Shown piece by piece: positions 26,530 through 35,862 of a stretch of DNA of 64,000 bases. The notes beneath the pieces were generated by a model. It was not told the origin of the DNA. It saw nothing but the letters and a program-made list of their open reading frames with translations, and did not search any database. This DNA is from G016756615 sp035556195. GTDB taxonomy: Bacteria; Pseudomonadota; Alphaproteobacteria; Rhizobiales; Rhizobiaceae. The stretch is taken from the NCBI GenBank assembly GCA_035556195.1, contig DATMFK010000061.1, positions 1 to 64,000 on the forward strand, in the 5' to 3' direction. Numbering within the stretch: the stretch's first letter is position 1; the number at the start of each line of letters is the position of its first letter. The position numbers and the translations under genes were made by a program.

Positions 26530-27325
26530 CCCGCGTTTCGACGTCAGGCGGCAGGGCGGTTTCACCTTCGTGGCGATGCTGTGCTTCTTCCTGCTCTACC
26601 TGCCGATCGCCACGCTGGTGGTCTACGCCTTCAACGACAATGATTCCGTCGCCATCTGGACGGGCTTCTCCTTCCGCTGGTTCCGGTCGGCCTGGAACAA
26701 CAGCCAGGTCATCGAGGCTTCGATCCGCTCCTTCCAGATCGCAACGACGGCGGCCATCCTGGCGACGGTCGCGGCCACCATGGCGGCTCTCGCGACGACG
26801 CGGACAAGACCCTATCCGGGCCTCACCTTCAAATATGCCTTCATCAACCAGCCCTTGATGGTGCCGGAGATCGTGACGGCCGTCGCGTTGCTGATCTTCT
26901 TCTCGCGCATCAAGGTCTGGACGGGCTATACGGGGCTCGGCTACCTGATCGCCGCCCACACCGCCTTCTGCATCCCCTTCGCCTATCTGCCGATCCGGGC
27001 GCGTCTCGAAAGCATGGACATGTCGCTCGAGACCGCCGCGGCCGACCTCTACGCGACCGGTTGGCAGGCGTTCCGCTACGTGACGCTGCCGCTTCTGTGG
27101 CCGGGCATCCTGGCGGGGCTGATGCTGGCCTTCGTGGTCTCGCTGGACGACGTGGTGATCACCGAATTCGTCAAATCGGGCGGCCAGGATACGCTGCCGA
27201 CCTATATGCTCGGCCAGCTCCGGCGCGTCGTCACGCCGGAAATCAACGCCATCTCGACGGTCTTCCTGCTGCTGTCGGTCGGCATCGTCACGATCTTCTT
27301 CTTCGTCAGCAGGAAGCGGGCCTGA
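26522..27325 (+). CDS. potC: spermidine/putrescine ABC transporter permease (PotC type)
   Basis: A 267-residue permease with the coupling loop ETAAADLYATGWQAFRYVTL and the FVVSLDDVVITEF segment typical of PotC/PotI. The ATG at 26522 overlaps potB by 8 bp. About six hydrophobic helices. Confidence 0.94.
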   Translation: MASPRFDVRRQGGFTFVAMLCFFLLYLPIATLVVYAFNDNDSVAIWTGFSFRWFRSAWNNSQVIEASIRSFQIATTAAILATVAATMAALATTRTRPYPGLTFKYAFINQPLMVPEIVTAVALLIFFSRIKVWTGYTGLGYLIAAHTAFCIPFAYLPIRARLESMDMSLETAAADLYATGWQAFRYVTLPLLWPGILAGLMLAFVVSLDDVVITEFVKSGGQDTLPTYMLGQLRRVVTPEINAISTVFLLLSVGIVTIFFFVSRKRA

Positions 27326-27367
27326 GACCGGGAGCGGCTCGGCCCAAACAATGGGAGTAGGAACGAG

Positions 27368-28402
27368 ATGAACTGGAAATTGAAAGTCGCGGCCGTCGGG
27401 CTCGCGCTGCTTGGCTCGACGAGCCTGGCAGGCGCCGAAGGCGAGCTCAATATCTATAATTGGGGCAATTACACCAGCCCGGAGCTGATCAAGAAGTTCG
27501 AAGATACCTACAAGGTCAAGGTCACCGTCACGGACTACGATTCCAACGACACCGCGCTTGCCAAGATCCGCCAGGGCGGCCATGGCTTCGACATCGTCGT
27601 GCCCTCGGCCAGCGTCATCCCCGTCTGGATCAGCGAGGGACTGCTTCTCGAGACCCGCCCCGACCAGATGGAGAACTTCAAGAACGTCGATCCGCGCTGG
27701 GTCGACGTGCCCTTCGATCCCGGCAGGCACTACACCGTTCCCTGGCAGTGGGGCACGACCGGCATCACAGTCAACACGTCGGTCTATTCGGGCGATCCCA
27801 ACACGTCGGCGATATTCATGGATCCGCCAGCCGAACTGGTCGGCAAGGTGAATGTGCTGCCCGAGATGATCGACGTCATGCACATGGCCATCCACTACGA
27901 GGGCGGCGAGTTCTGCACCGACGACAAGACCGTTCTGAAGAAGGTCCGGGACAAGCTGGTGGCAGCCAAGCCGAAATGGCTCTCCATGGACTATGGCAAT
28001 GTCGACCGCTACGCGAAGGGCGACGTCGCGGCGGGCACCAACTGGAACGGCGCCTCGTTCCGCGCCCGGTTGCAGAACGACAAGATCGTCTACGGCTATC
28101 CGAAGGAAGGCTATCCGATCTGGATGGACAATGTTTCCGTGCTCAAGGACGCCAAGAACGTCGAGAACGCGAAGCTCTTCCAGAACTTCATCATGGATCC
28201 CCAGAACGCGGCCCTGATCTCCACCTTCGCCCGCTACGCCAACGGCATCAAAGGCTCCGAAGCCTACATGCCCGAGGACATGAAGACCGCACCGGAGATC
28301 ATCATTCCCGAGCAATTCGTGTCGGCCGGCCAGTTCAGCAAGACCTGCTCGCCCGAAGTCATGGCTCTCTATACGAGGATCTGGACCGAGCTCCAGAAAT
28401 AG
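27368..28402 (+). CDS. potD: polyamine ABC transporter substrate-binding protein (PotD/PotF type)
   Basis: A 344-residue periplasmic binding protein with a signal peptide of about 23 residues ending AGA before EGELNIYNWGNY. The LNIYNWGNYTSPELIKKFE start and the acidic and aromatic pocket residues (NDT, WG) are typical of polyamine receptors. A hairpin terminator follows. It completes a potABCD set beside acetylpolyamine and carbamoylputrescine hydrolases. Confidence 0.94.
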   Translation: MNWKLKVAAVGLALLGSTSLAGAEGELNIYNWGNYTSPELIKKFEDTYKVKVTVTDYDSNDTALAKIRQGGHGFDIVVPSASVIPVWISEGLLLETRPDQMENFKNVDPRWVDVPFDPGRHYTVPWQWGTTGITVNTSVYSGDPNTSAIFMDPPAELVGKVNVLPEMIDVMHMAIHYEGGEFCTDDKTVLKKVRDKLVAAKPKWLSMDYGNVDRYAKGDVAAGTNWNGASFRARLQNDKIVYGYPKEGYPIWMDNVSVLKDAKNVENAKLFQNFIMDPQNAALISTFARYANGIKGSEAYMPEDMKTAPEIIIPEQFVSAGQFSKTCSPEVMALYTRIWTELQK

Positions 28403-28412
28403 CATCCAGGCT

Positions 28413-28435
28413 GCCCCGGCGCATGCCGCCGGGGC
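28413..28435 (+). terminator. hairpin terminator after potD
   Basis: GCCCCGGCG (28413-28421) and CGCCGGGGC (28427-28435) form a perfect 9-bp GC-rich stem with a 5-base loop, 10 bp past the potD stop. The following TTACTT is a weak T-run. Confidence 0.6.
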
Positions 28436-28598
28436 TTACTTCCGGCACTCAAGCGACAATCCACGCCAAAGCTTGCCGCCATCGGCGGGAGCCTTTGGAT
28501 AGGCGCCGCGATAGCTGCACAGCAGCAAAGGCTCGTGAGAAGGGAGGAACGGATCCCACGAGCCGATACCGGCAGCTTCCGCCTTCTGGCGCCTCCCC

Positions 28599-29798
28599 TC
28601 AGAAGCGTCGAAGGAACCACAGCCAGCCGCTGACCGATCCGTCGAAATTCTCAACCTTGTCGTAGTTCCCCTCGGCCCTGATTTCGAAATTGGTCACCGG
28701 CTCGTAGACCAGGGACAAGTCGATGCTGTAACCGTCGAGCCCGGTCGTCTCATCGCTGAAGGCCTGGTAGAAATCGCTGAAATACTGGAAGCCGGTCGAG
28801 GCGCTGAACTTTTGCGTGAACTGCTGGTTGACGGCCGCGAGCGCCGACCATTCCGCTGCACCGAAGCCGCCGCTGATACCCCCATAGGAACTGAATGTGC
28901 TGTAGGCATTGTCGGAGTCGGCATACCAGCCCATGATGCGGAACGAAGTGTTCGTGTTGGGAATGTTGATCTGGGCTGCGAGTTGGGCGCCGAAGCCGCT
29001 CTCCGCGAGTTCGCCGTCGAGACCGAGAAGTTCATCGTCGCTATCTGGCAAGTTCCCCCGGGCATTGTCGTAGCCCGCCCGCGCCCAGACGGCGCCCCAG
29101 CCGCTTTGATATCCGAGGACACCCACCACATCGGGGACATAGCCGTCTCCCGCCAGGGCATCGTCTTCAAGCGAGATCACGCCGAATAGCCCGGTTTCCC
29201 CGCCGAAATTATACTGAATGAGATGACGCTCCTGGTCGCTGTACCAGAGCGCGCCATCCGAGAAAGAGCCGCCATTGGTCACGCCGAAGATCGTCTCGGC
29301 ATAGGCAGAATTGGTGTATCCCATGCGCAGGCCGCCGAGTTGGAGCCAGCCCTGGTCTATTGCGACCGGGCCGTCGTTGAACGGGTTCTGCCGTTCGTCG
29401 GCCTGGCCCCAATTCGCCTGCAGTCGGATGAAGGCTTGCAGGGTGCCCCATTCCGTTTCGGAGCGGGTGTCGATATTCAGCCGGGTCCGTGTCTGCTTGT
29501 TCCAGCCTCCTCCGGCAAAGCCGTTGAAGTTGGGCGTATCGCCGCCAATGACATTGCCGTCGGCGTCGAGGATCAGCCCGTCATCATTGGTCGCACCAAC
29601 GCGGTAGCGGACGTAGCCGGAAATGTGCAGGCAGGTCTCGGTGCCGGGGATATAGAAGAAACCCTCCCCAAAGGCGTCGCAGACCCGGACATATTCGACC
29701 GGCTCCGGCTCGGCCACGACGACTGCGTCGGCGGCGCGAGCGCCGGTTGCAGCCGCGAGCAAAGCGGCCGAAGACAGCAAAAGGCTTTTCGGACTCAT
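28599..29798 (-). CDS. Omp2/RopA-type outer-membrane porin
   Basis: A 399-residue trimeric porin of the Brucella/rhizobial family. It has a 22-residue signal peptide ending ARA, then ADAVVVAEPEPVEYVRVC, a two-cysteine segment around GFFYIPGTETC and beta-strand-rich sequence ending in a C-terminal Phe (WFLRRF), the outer-membrane insertion signal. It closely resembles the second porin 257 bp to the right and arose by tandem duplication. The porin admits small hydrophilic solutes. Confidence 0.93.
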   Translation of the reverse strand: MSPKSLLLSSAALLAAATGARAADAVVVAEPEPVEYVRVCDAFGEGFFYIPGTETCLHISGYVRYRVGATNDDGLILDADGNVIGGDTPNFNGFAGGGWNKQTRTRLNIDTRSETEWGTLQAFIRLQANWGQADERQNPFNDGPVAIDQGWLQLGGLRMGYTNSAYAETIFGVTNGGSFSDGALWYSDQERHLIQYNFGGETGLFGVISLEDDALAGDGYVPDVVGVLGYQSGWGAVWARAGYDNARGNLPDSDDELLGLDGELAESGFGAQLAAQINIPNTNTSFRIMGWYADSDNAYSTFSSYGGISGGFGAAEWSALAAVNQQFTQKFSASTGFQYFSDFYQAFSDETTGLDGYSIDLSLVYEPVTNFEIRAEGNYDKVENFDGSVSGWLWFLRRF

Positions 29799-30000
29799 TC
29801 GGAATCTCCCGATTCGTTGAACGCAGTCCGAGTGCCAGATCCCTCAATTCTCGTTTATTCGGGTTGGTGACGACCCCCTCGCCGCCACCTGCCTGTTTGC
29901 CCCCGCCCCCTCGCGGTCGGGCAAATTCGCTATGCCGCGATTCATTCGGGAGAGTGGGTACTATGCGGCAAGGCCCCTGGGCAGGCAACCACGATCACAA

Positions 30001-30032
30001 GAAACAAACCCGGCGGCAAGCGCCGCCGGGTT
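30001..30032 (-). terminator. intrinsic terminator after the second porin
   Basis: AACCCGGCGGC (30007-30017) and GCCGCCGGGTT (30022-30032) form a perfect 11-bp stem with a 4-base loop. In the minus direction TTTGTTTC follows. It lies about 24 bp past the porin stop. Confidence 0.85.
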
Positions 30033-30055
30033 CATGTGTTGCAAAATCGCTACTA

Positions 30056-31183
30056 TTAGAAGCGGCGCAGGAACCAGAGGAAGCCGGAAACCGTGCCGTC
30101 GAGGTCGTCGACCTTGTTGTAGTTCGCTTCGGCGCGGATTTCGAAGTTCTGCACCGGCTCGTAGACGACCGACAGGTCGACGGCGTAGCCATCGAGACCG
30201 GTCTTCACGTCGCTCAGGCCTTCGTAGAAGTTGTTGAAGTACTGGAAGCCGGTCGAGGCGCTGATCTTGTCCGTGAACTGGTGGTTGACGGAGGCAAGAG
30301 CAGACCACTCGGCATTGCCGTAGCCGCCCGTCACGCCACCGTACGGGCTCTGGGTGCCGTAGGCGTTGTCCGAGTCCGCATACCAGCCCAGCAGACGGAT
30401 CGAGGTGCCGCTGTTCGGGATGTTGAACTGCGAGCCGATCTCCACGCCGAAGCCGCTGTCGCCTTCGATGTTGTAGGCGTTGTCATAACCGCCACGCGCC
30501 CACACAGCGGCCCAGCCGGCCTGATAGCCGATCACGCCGACGACGTCCGGCACGTAGCCGTCGCCTTCCAGCGCGTCGTCTTCGAGCGAGACCACGCCGA
30601 ACAGGCCGGTATCGCCGCCGAAGTTGTACTGGATCAGGTGGCGCTGCTGGTCACCGTAATAGAGCGAGCCGTCCGAGAACGAGCCGCCATTGGTGACGCC
30701 AAACACGGTCTCGGCCCAAGCCGACTGCGTGTAGCCGACGCGCAGGCCGCCGAGCGAGAGCCAGGCCTGATCCACGGCAACCGGGCCGTCGCTGAACGCG
30801 GTGGCGGGATTGTTGCCCCAGTCGGCCTGCAGGCGAATGTAGCCCTGCAGCAGGCCCCACTCGGTCTCCGAGCGCGCGTCGAAGTTCACGCGGGCGCGGG
30901 TCCTGGAGTTCCAGGCATCGCCCTCATAGCCTTCGAAGTTCGGCGTGTCGCCAGCGGCGACGCCTTCGTCATTCGTGGTGCCCACCTTGTACCGGACATA
31001 ACCGGAGATGCGCATGCAGGTCTCGGTGCCGGGGATGTAGAAGAAGCCTTCGCCGAAGACGTCGCAGACGCGCACATATTCGACCGGCTCAGGCTCGGCC
31101 ACGACAACTGCATCAGCGGCGCGGGCGCCGGTGACAGCCACAAGCCCGGCCGCTGAGCCGAGGAGGAGGCTTTTAATGTTCAT
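30056..31183 (-). CDS. Omp2/RopA-type outer-membrane porin, second copy
   Basis: A 375-residue porin with signal peptide MNIKSLLLGSAAGLVAVTGARA and the same mature start and C-terminal WFLRRF as its neighbour. The ATG at 31183 has GGAG 7 bases upstream; an in-frame upstream extension has no signal peptide and was rejected. Compared with the first copy it lacks several loop insertions. It has its own strong terminator and a long upstream region. Confidence 0.94.
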   Translation of the reverse strand: MNIKSLLLGSAAGLVAVTGARAADAVVVAEPEPVEYVRVCDVFGEGFFYIPGTETCMRISGYVRYKVGTTNDEGVAAGDTPNFEGYEGDAWNSRTRARVNFDARSETEWGLLQGYIRLQADWGNNPATAFSDGPVAVDQAWLSLGGLRVGYTQSAWAETVFGVTNGGSFSDGSLYYGDQQRHLIQYNFGGDTGLFGVVSLEDDALEGDGYVPDVVGVIGYQAGWAAVWARGGYDNAYNIEGDSGFGVEIGSQFNIPNSGTSIRLLGWYADSDNAYGTQSPYGGVTGGYGNAEWSALASVNHQFTDKISASTGFQYFNNFYEGLSDVKTGLDGYAVDLSVVYEPVQNFEIRAEANYNKVDDLDGTVSGFLWFLRRF

Positions 31184-32005
31184 TTCAATAGCTCCAAATT
31201 TCAGTCCAATCCGGCACGGCCAACACTGCGACGAAGTTGGGAGGTCTTCGCCTGCGCAAGCCGTCCGCCACGTTTTTGCAAGGCTGATTCTCACCCGCCC
31301 CTTGCTCGTGTACGGGCCGTTTATTTCAGGCTGACGACGCCGGCAACGACTTACACGTGTAGGAGGGTCCGATTGGAACGGACTGTGGCGCGATTGCCAC
31401 AGATCGAATTCGCGCGCGGAAGACGGGCGCGGGAGGACGCCCGGTCGGTCGCACGAGGCGCCGTCCCGCGCAGGGTCCGGACTTCCGTCGGACCGCGCCG
31501 ACAATGGTCACTCCAGCGCGCCCTGAATACTTGCAATGCATCAGGATCTATGCCTCGACACGAAGCAATCTGCTCGTCTCCCTCTCACCCGAGCAAGCTC
31601 GCTCGCCACACTAAGATGCTGATCCGGAATATCTTTTTATATCGAAGCGCGTTTCCAAGTATTGACCCACGGAACTTCACACCGAAAATACCCGACCGGG
31701 CGGGACTTGTAGCTGATGCTTCCACGCCGGACAAATCGTCGGCGATGACCGCACGGTTCCCGATGGAACGCGCCGACATTTGGCGTGCAATTCTTCATTC
31801 GTTTTCATTCTTTGCTTACGCCGTATTGGCAACATCGAAGCATCGACTTCACTGCACTATTGGGCGTGGAAGATGAGTTCGACCGGCTGAATGCGGTCCC
31901 TTCCGTAACCTGGACGATCAATCTCAGGTTGTGTTCGGCCTGAGCTGGTTCCGCCCTCATCTCCGCCATCGCACGAGAGAAACAGCGCCGGAACCAAACT
32001 GGTGC
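31184..32005. other. 822-bp intergenic region upstream of the porin
   Basis: No convincing protein gene. The porin end holds its ribosome site and probably its promoter. At 31352-31402 there is a palindrome plus two hairpins (see separate entry). From about 31600 to 31880 the sequence is more AT-rich than the surroundings. An open frame at 31373-31876 on the plus strand has no recognisable domain or ribosome site. A small RNA is possible but not shown. Confidence 0.5.
31352..31402. promoter_or_regulatory. palindrome and tandem hairpins upstream of the porin
   Basis: TACACGTGTA (31352-31361) is a 10-bp perfect palindrome. Next, GTCCG (31367-31371) pairs with CGGAC (31379-31383), and CTGTGGC (31383-31389) with GCCACAG (31396-31402), giving two abutting stem-loops. 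They lie 170-220 bp upstream of the porin start and could be an operator plus leader structure or a small RNA. Confidence 0.45.
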
Positions 32006-33163
32006 TCAGGCAGAGAAGACCCGTCTGCCGCCGATCCAAACGGCGCGCACGTCGAGCTTGTCCGACAGATGAACGACATCGCCCCGCGCGCCCCTGGCGA
32101 AACGGCCGTGCGACCCCTCGATGCCCATCGCCTGTGCCGGATAAAGCGACGCCATCCGCAAAGCCTCGGACAGATCGACGCCGATCGTCCGATGCATGAA
32201 ACGGACCGCCGAGATCATATCGAGATCGGCGCCGGCGAGGGTGCCGTCATCGAGGGTGAGTCGGCCGTTGGCGCGGGTGATCGTGCGGCCGTTCAAGGTG
32301 AAGGATGTCATGTCCGTGCCGAGCGTCGCCATCGCGTCGGTGACGAGGAACAGCTTGCCCGGCGCGCTTTTTGCCTTGTGCGCAATCCGGATCGTTGCCG
32401 GATCGACGTGGATCCCGTCGGCTATGATCCCCGCGAAGAACTGTCCCGAATCGATCGCCGCTCCGGCGAGACCCGGCTCCCGGTTGGTGATCTGGCTCAT
32501 AGCATTGAACAAATGGGTCGCCATCGAAGCACCGGACTCGGCACAAGCGATTGCTCGGGGATAGCTGGTGTCGGAATGCCCCAGGCTGACCACGATGCCC
32601 GCCTCGACGAGCCTTGCGATCCGAGCAGGTTCGACCGATTCGGGCGCGACGGTTGTCAGCAGCACCGGCATCGTTTCATGCGCGGCGATCAGGGCGGCCT
32701 CGGCCTCGTCATCCATTGGACGGATCAGGGCCGGGTCGTGCGCACCCTTGCGGGCGATGGACAAATGCGGCCCCTCGAGATGCAGGCCGAGGAATCCCGG
32801 CACGTTGCGTCGGCGCGCCTCGGCACCGGCCTCGATCGCGGCTCGGGTGATCTTGGCGGTATCCGTAATGAGCGTGGGCAGCAGCGCAGTCGTGCCGAAA
32901 GGCGCATGAGCGGCGCAGATGGTGCGGATCGCCTCGACGTCCTGCCGATCGTTCAGCATGATCCCGCCGCCGCCATTGACCTGCAGGTCGACGAAGCCGG
33001 GCACGAGCATGCCGTCCACTGAAACGACCTCATTGCCGGACGGCACGTGGGCGGCGCCGACAATGGCTTCGACGACACCGTCGCGAAGCACGAGCGCCGA
33101 TTCGTCGTGCCAGTTGTCGCCGTCGAAAATCGTGGCGGCCTTAATGGCGATGGCGCCGCTCAT
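32006..33163 (-). CDS. nagA: N-acetylglucosamine-6-phosphate deacetylase
   Basis: A 385-residue amidohydrolase that turns GlcNAc-6-phosphate into glucosamine-6-phosphate and acetate. Landmarks: VPGFVDLQVNGGGG, HLEGPHLS (metal Glu), GHSDTSYPRA, THLFNAM and LVTDAMATLG (catalytic Asp). The start overlaps the SIS deaminase stop by 4 bp (ATGA). It is the last gene of the nagK-gntR-SIS-nagA unit. Confidence 0.95.
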   Translation of the reverse strand: MSGAIAIKAATIFDGDNWHDESALVLRDGVVEAIVGAAHVPSGNEVVSVDGMLVPGFVDLQVNGGGGIMLNDRQDVEAIRTICAAHAPFGTTALLPTLITDTAKITRAAIEAGAEARRRNVPGFLGLHLEGPHLSIARKGAHDPALIRPMDDEAEAALIAAHETMPVLLTTVAPESVEPARIARLVEAGIVVSLGHSDTSYPRAIACAESGASMATHLFNAMSQITNREPGLAGAAIDSGQFFAGIIADGIHVDPATIRIAHKAKSAPGKLFLVTDAMATLGTDMTSFTLNGRTITRANGRLTLDDGTLAGADLDMISAVRFMHRTIGVDLSEALRMASLYPAQAMGIEGSHGRFARGARGDVVHLSDKLDVRAVWIGGRRVFSA

Positions 33164-34185
33164 ACGGTTTCCGTGACCTTATTGAGATGCCGGGGCTGAT
33201 CTGGGTTGAGACCGCGATGCCGGGCGAAAGCTTCGACGAAAGCATAGAAGCTGACGACGAGGGCGAGGGGATCGGTCAGCGGGTGACCGGTGGCGGCGAA
33301 AGGAAGACGGCGGGAGGTCTTTGCCAGTTCCGAGGTGGCGAAGACTGTCCCTCCCTTGCCGACCAGCCGATCGCCGGCCTCGGCCATGGACGGCTCGGAT
33401 CGGTCGCGCGCCGCGAGCCCCAGCACGGGAAAGCCGGGCTGCACAAGCGCCATTGGTCCGTGCATGACCTCAGCCGCGCTATAGGCCTCGGCATGTACGC
33501 CGCAGGTTTCCTTGAATTTCAGAGCCGCTTCGTTGGCGATCGCCAGCGAAGGTCCCCGCCCGAGAATGAACAGCGAATTCGCGCCATCGAGTGCGCCGGC
33601 CAGTTCCATCCAGTCGCAGTCGATAGCCTTGCTGAAATGGCCGGGCAATTGGCGAAGCGCGGCGAGAAGCTCCTCGTCGTTGGTGCTGTGCGCCATCAGG
33701 GCGAGCCCGGCGACAGCCGAATTGACGAAGGTCTTGGTGGCGGCGACGCTCCGCTCCTTGCCCGCCAAAATGTCGATCGCGTGGTCGGATCCGCGCGCCA
33801 GCGGCGAATCCGCCGTGTTGGTGACGGCGATGGTCAGCGCACCGCCCCGTTTGGCCTCCTCGGCCATGGCAACGATGTCCGGACTCTTGCCCGATTGCGA
33901 GATCGCCAGGCAGGCCGATCCGGCGAGACGAAGCCGAACGCCGTAGATGGAGGCGATCGAGGGACCGACCGAGGCGACCGGCAGGCCCGCCGTGAGCTCG
34001 ACGGCGTATTTCATGAAGGAGGCGGCATGATCGGACGAGCCGCGCGCCACCGTGACGACGAAACGCGGATCGCGCTGCCTGATATCGCGACCGGCCTCGG
34101 CAAGGACCTTCTCGGAGCCGTCGAGCAGACGGGCGACGGCCCGCGGGATCTCCTCGATCTCCTGGCGCATATGCGTGGTATTCAT
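33160..34185 (-). CDS. SIS-domain glucosamine-6-phosphate deaminase (NagB-II/AgaS-like)
   Basis: A 341-residue protein with two sugar-isomerase (SIS) domains and no glutaminase domain, resembling the isomerase half of GlmS. Motifs: ARGSSDHAASFMKYAVE near residues 48-65, SQSGKSPD near 97 and KFKETCGVHAEAYSAAEVMHGP near 225. In amino-sugar operons such proteins (NagB-II) deaminate glucosamine-6-phosphate to fructose-6-phosphate. An isomerase or AgaS-like galactosamine role is the alternative. It overlaps nagA and the regulator by 4 bp each. The ATG at 34185 matches the family; longer upstream reading is antisense-like. Confidence 0.88.
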   Translation of the reverse strand: MNTTHMRQEIEEIPRAVARLLDGSEKVLAEAGRDIRQRDPRFVVTVARGSSDHAASFMKYAVELTAGLPVASVGPSIASIYGVRLRLAGSACLAISQSGKSPDIVAMAEEAKRGGALTIAVTNTADSPLARGSDHAIDILAGKERSVAATKTFVNSAVAGLALMAHSTNDEELLAALRQLPGHFSKAIDCDWMELAGALDGANSLFILGRGPSLAIANEAALKFKETCGVHAEAYSAAEVMHGPMALVQPGFPVLGLAARDRSEPSMAEAGDRLVGKGGTVFATSELAKTSRRLPFAATGHPLTDPLALVVSFYAFVEAFARHRGLNPDQPRHLNKVTETV

Positions 34186-34961
34186 GATCGGCCTCGTGCA
34201 TTTTCCTCGGAGTCGCCGAGACGCAATTCGGCGACGAAATCGTAAGCGTCGCCGCGATAGACGGAACGCGTGAATTCGACCACCCTGCCCGTCGCGAGAT
34301 ACGAAATCCGCTCTATGTTGAGGCTCGCCGAACCCGGCTCCACCTCGAGCAGATTTGCATCCGCTGCGCTCAGGCTGGCGGCGGAGATGCGCTGGACGGC
34401 GCGCACCGGCCGCAACCCGTCGCGCTCGAGCACGGCGTAGAGCGAAGTCCCGATCACCGAAGGATCGGGCAGCACGTTGGCGGAAAGCGACGCTCGCTCG
34501 ATTGCGAGAGGGGTGTCGTTGGCGATGCGCAGCCGCGCGATGCGCGCGACCAACTCCCGCGAGGAAAGGCCAAGCACCATCATCTCCTCGGGCGAAGGCG
34601 GGTAGATGCCGCGCTCCAACCATCGGGAGCGCGCCGAAAGACCGCGCCGCGCCATATCCTCGGTAAAGGAAGTAAGCCGGGACAGCGATTGTTCAACCCG
34701 CTCCAACCGCGGCGCGACAAACGTACCGGAGCCGCGGCGCTGGACCAGGATCCCCCCTTTCACCAGATCCTGCACCGCCTTGCGCACCGTGACCCGCGAT
34801 ACGTCGGCCCTCAGCGCGATGTCGCGCTCCGACGGGAGCGCGTCGCCCGGGCCGATGAGACCTCTGTGGACGGCATCCTCTATGGAGCGCTTCAGTCTCA
34901 GATAGAGCGGAGCCCCTGCCGGGCCAGCCGCCCTGAAACCGGAAAAGATCGCGTCAACCAT
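34182..34961 (-). CDS. GntR-family regulator with UTRA ligand domain
   Basis: A 259-residue repressor of the HutC/NagR branch. The winged helix covers about residues 20-85 (ALPSERDIALRADVSRVTVRKA), and a UTRA domain fills the C-terminal part (LAIERASLSANVLPD, ISAASLSAADANLLEVE). UTRA domains bind amino-sugar phosphates or similar ligands. Position inside the GlcNAc unit suggests GlcNAc-6-P or GlcN-6-P as effector. Likely targets are the two 17-bp sites at 35863 and 35994. The gene overlaps nagK by 8 bp. Confidence 0.9.
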   Translation of the reverse strand: MVDAIFSGFRAAGPAGAPLYLRLKRSIEDAVHRGLIGPGDALPSERDIALRADVSRVTVRKAVQDLVKGGILVQRRGSGTFVAPRLERVEQSLSRLTSFTEDMARRGLSARSRWLERGIYPPSPEEMMVLGLSSRELVARIARLRIANDTPLAIERASLSANVLPDPSVIGTSLYAVLERDGLRPVRAVQRISAASLSAADANLLEVEPGSASLNIERISYLATGRVVEFTRSVYRGDAYDFVAELRLGDSEENARGRS

Positions 34962-35838
34962 GCGCTGCGTTCCGGCCCTTCCCGAAATGGCGCACGGCCA
35001 TCGAAACAGCGCCGCCCAGCGCATCCTGCAGCGGCGGCTTGATCAGACGACGATACTGCTGAGAAAGATATGGAGCATAGAGCGAGGCGAGCCCACCGTG
35101 CAGGCACAGCCGGTCGCCGGGCTTCAGCTTCAGCGCTGCGAGCGCTTCCTCTACGTCGCCGACGGCACGCCGAAGGACGCGCAAGGCCGCCTCGTCGCTC
35201 CTGCCCGCATAATCCAGGACCATCGGCGCAAACGCGGCGAACTCGCCCGGTTTCGAAGCCGCTCCGAATTTGACGATGTTGCGAGGATCGCCGGCGAAGC
35301 GCTCCAGAACCGCATGGGTCAACGCCGAGCCGGGATGGATATCGTCATGTGCGAGCAACGTTTCCTGCAGAAGGTCCCGACCAAGACGCGCGCCGCTGCC
35401 GAGATCGCCCAGCATGAAGCCCCAGCCGCCTATCGTATGAAGACGGTCGCCTCGACGAGACATGAAGATTGAGCCGGTGCCGATGATGGCGATCGCGCCG
35501 TCATGATCGCCAAGAGCGCCGTTGAGGGCAATCAGAGCGTCGCTTTCCACCAAGCTCTCGCGGAACGGAAGTAACTCGAGGAGCTGCTGCTTGAAACCGC
35601 CGACATTGGTGCCGGCAAGCCCGAGCACCGCTCCGGCCGACGCGATGAGGGACGGATCACGCCCGGCATCGACAAAGGCCAGGCGCGCTGCCTCGACGAT
35701 GCTGGCGCGCGCGCCCTGAAGGTCGGTCATGATGTTGGCGGCACCGCTCCTGCCCCGGCCGAGCACCTCGCCAGCCGCAGTCGCGAGCGCCGCCCGGCAG
35801 CTCGTCCCACCCCCATCTATACCGATCACAAGCTCCAC
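34954..35838 (-). CDS. nagK: N-acetylglucosamine kinase, BadF/BadG ATPase family
   Basis: A 294-residue sugar kinase of the ASKHA fold. The N-terminal phosphate loop is IGIDGGGTSCRAAL; IGTGSIFMSRRG and GGWGFMLGDLGSGA are further nucleotide-binding parts. It resembles eukaryotic-type GlcNAc kinases. A kinase is needed because the adjacent importer is an ABC system that brings in unphosphorylated sugar. First gene of the minus-strand unit. Confidence 0.9.
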   Translation of the reverse strand: MELVIGIDGGGTSCRAALATAAGEVLGRGRSGAANIMTDLQGARASIVEAARLAFVDAGRDPSLIASAGAVLGLAGTNVGGFKQQLLELLPFRESLVESDALIALNGALGDHDGAIAIIGTGSIFMSRRGDRLHTIGGWGFMLGDLGSGARLGRDLLQETLLAHDDIHPGSALTHAVLERFAGDPRNIVKFGAASKPGEFAAFAPMVLDYAGRSDEAALRVLRRAVGDVEEALAALKLKPGDRLCLHGGLASLYAPYLSQQYRRLIKPPLQDALGGAVSMAVRHFGKGRNAAHG

Positions 35839-35862
35839 AGACGGTCACCTCCGACACCGATA

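Noticed and set aside
26456..28405. Open frame of about 650 codons on the minus strand opposite potC and potD
   Set aside because: It is a GC-driven antisense frame; the plus strand carries well-conserved PotC and PotD with ribosome sites and overlap.
29747..31156. Long plus-strand frame across both porin genes
   Set aside because: It is antisense to two porins whose signal peptides and C-terminal Phe are clear.
31373..31876. 167-codon frame in the region upstream of the porin
   Set aside because: No ribosome site, no recognisable domain, and biased composition at its start; kept only as part of the intergenic description.
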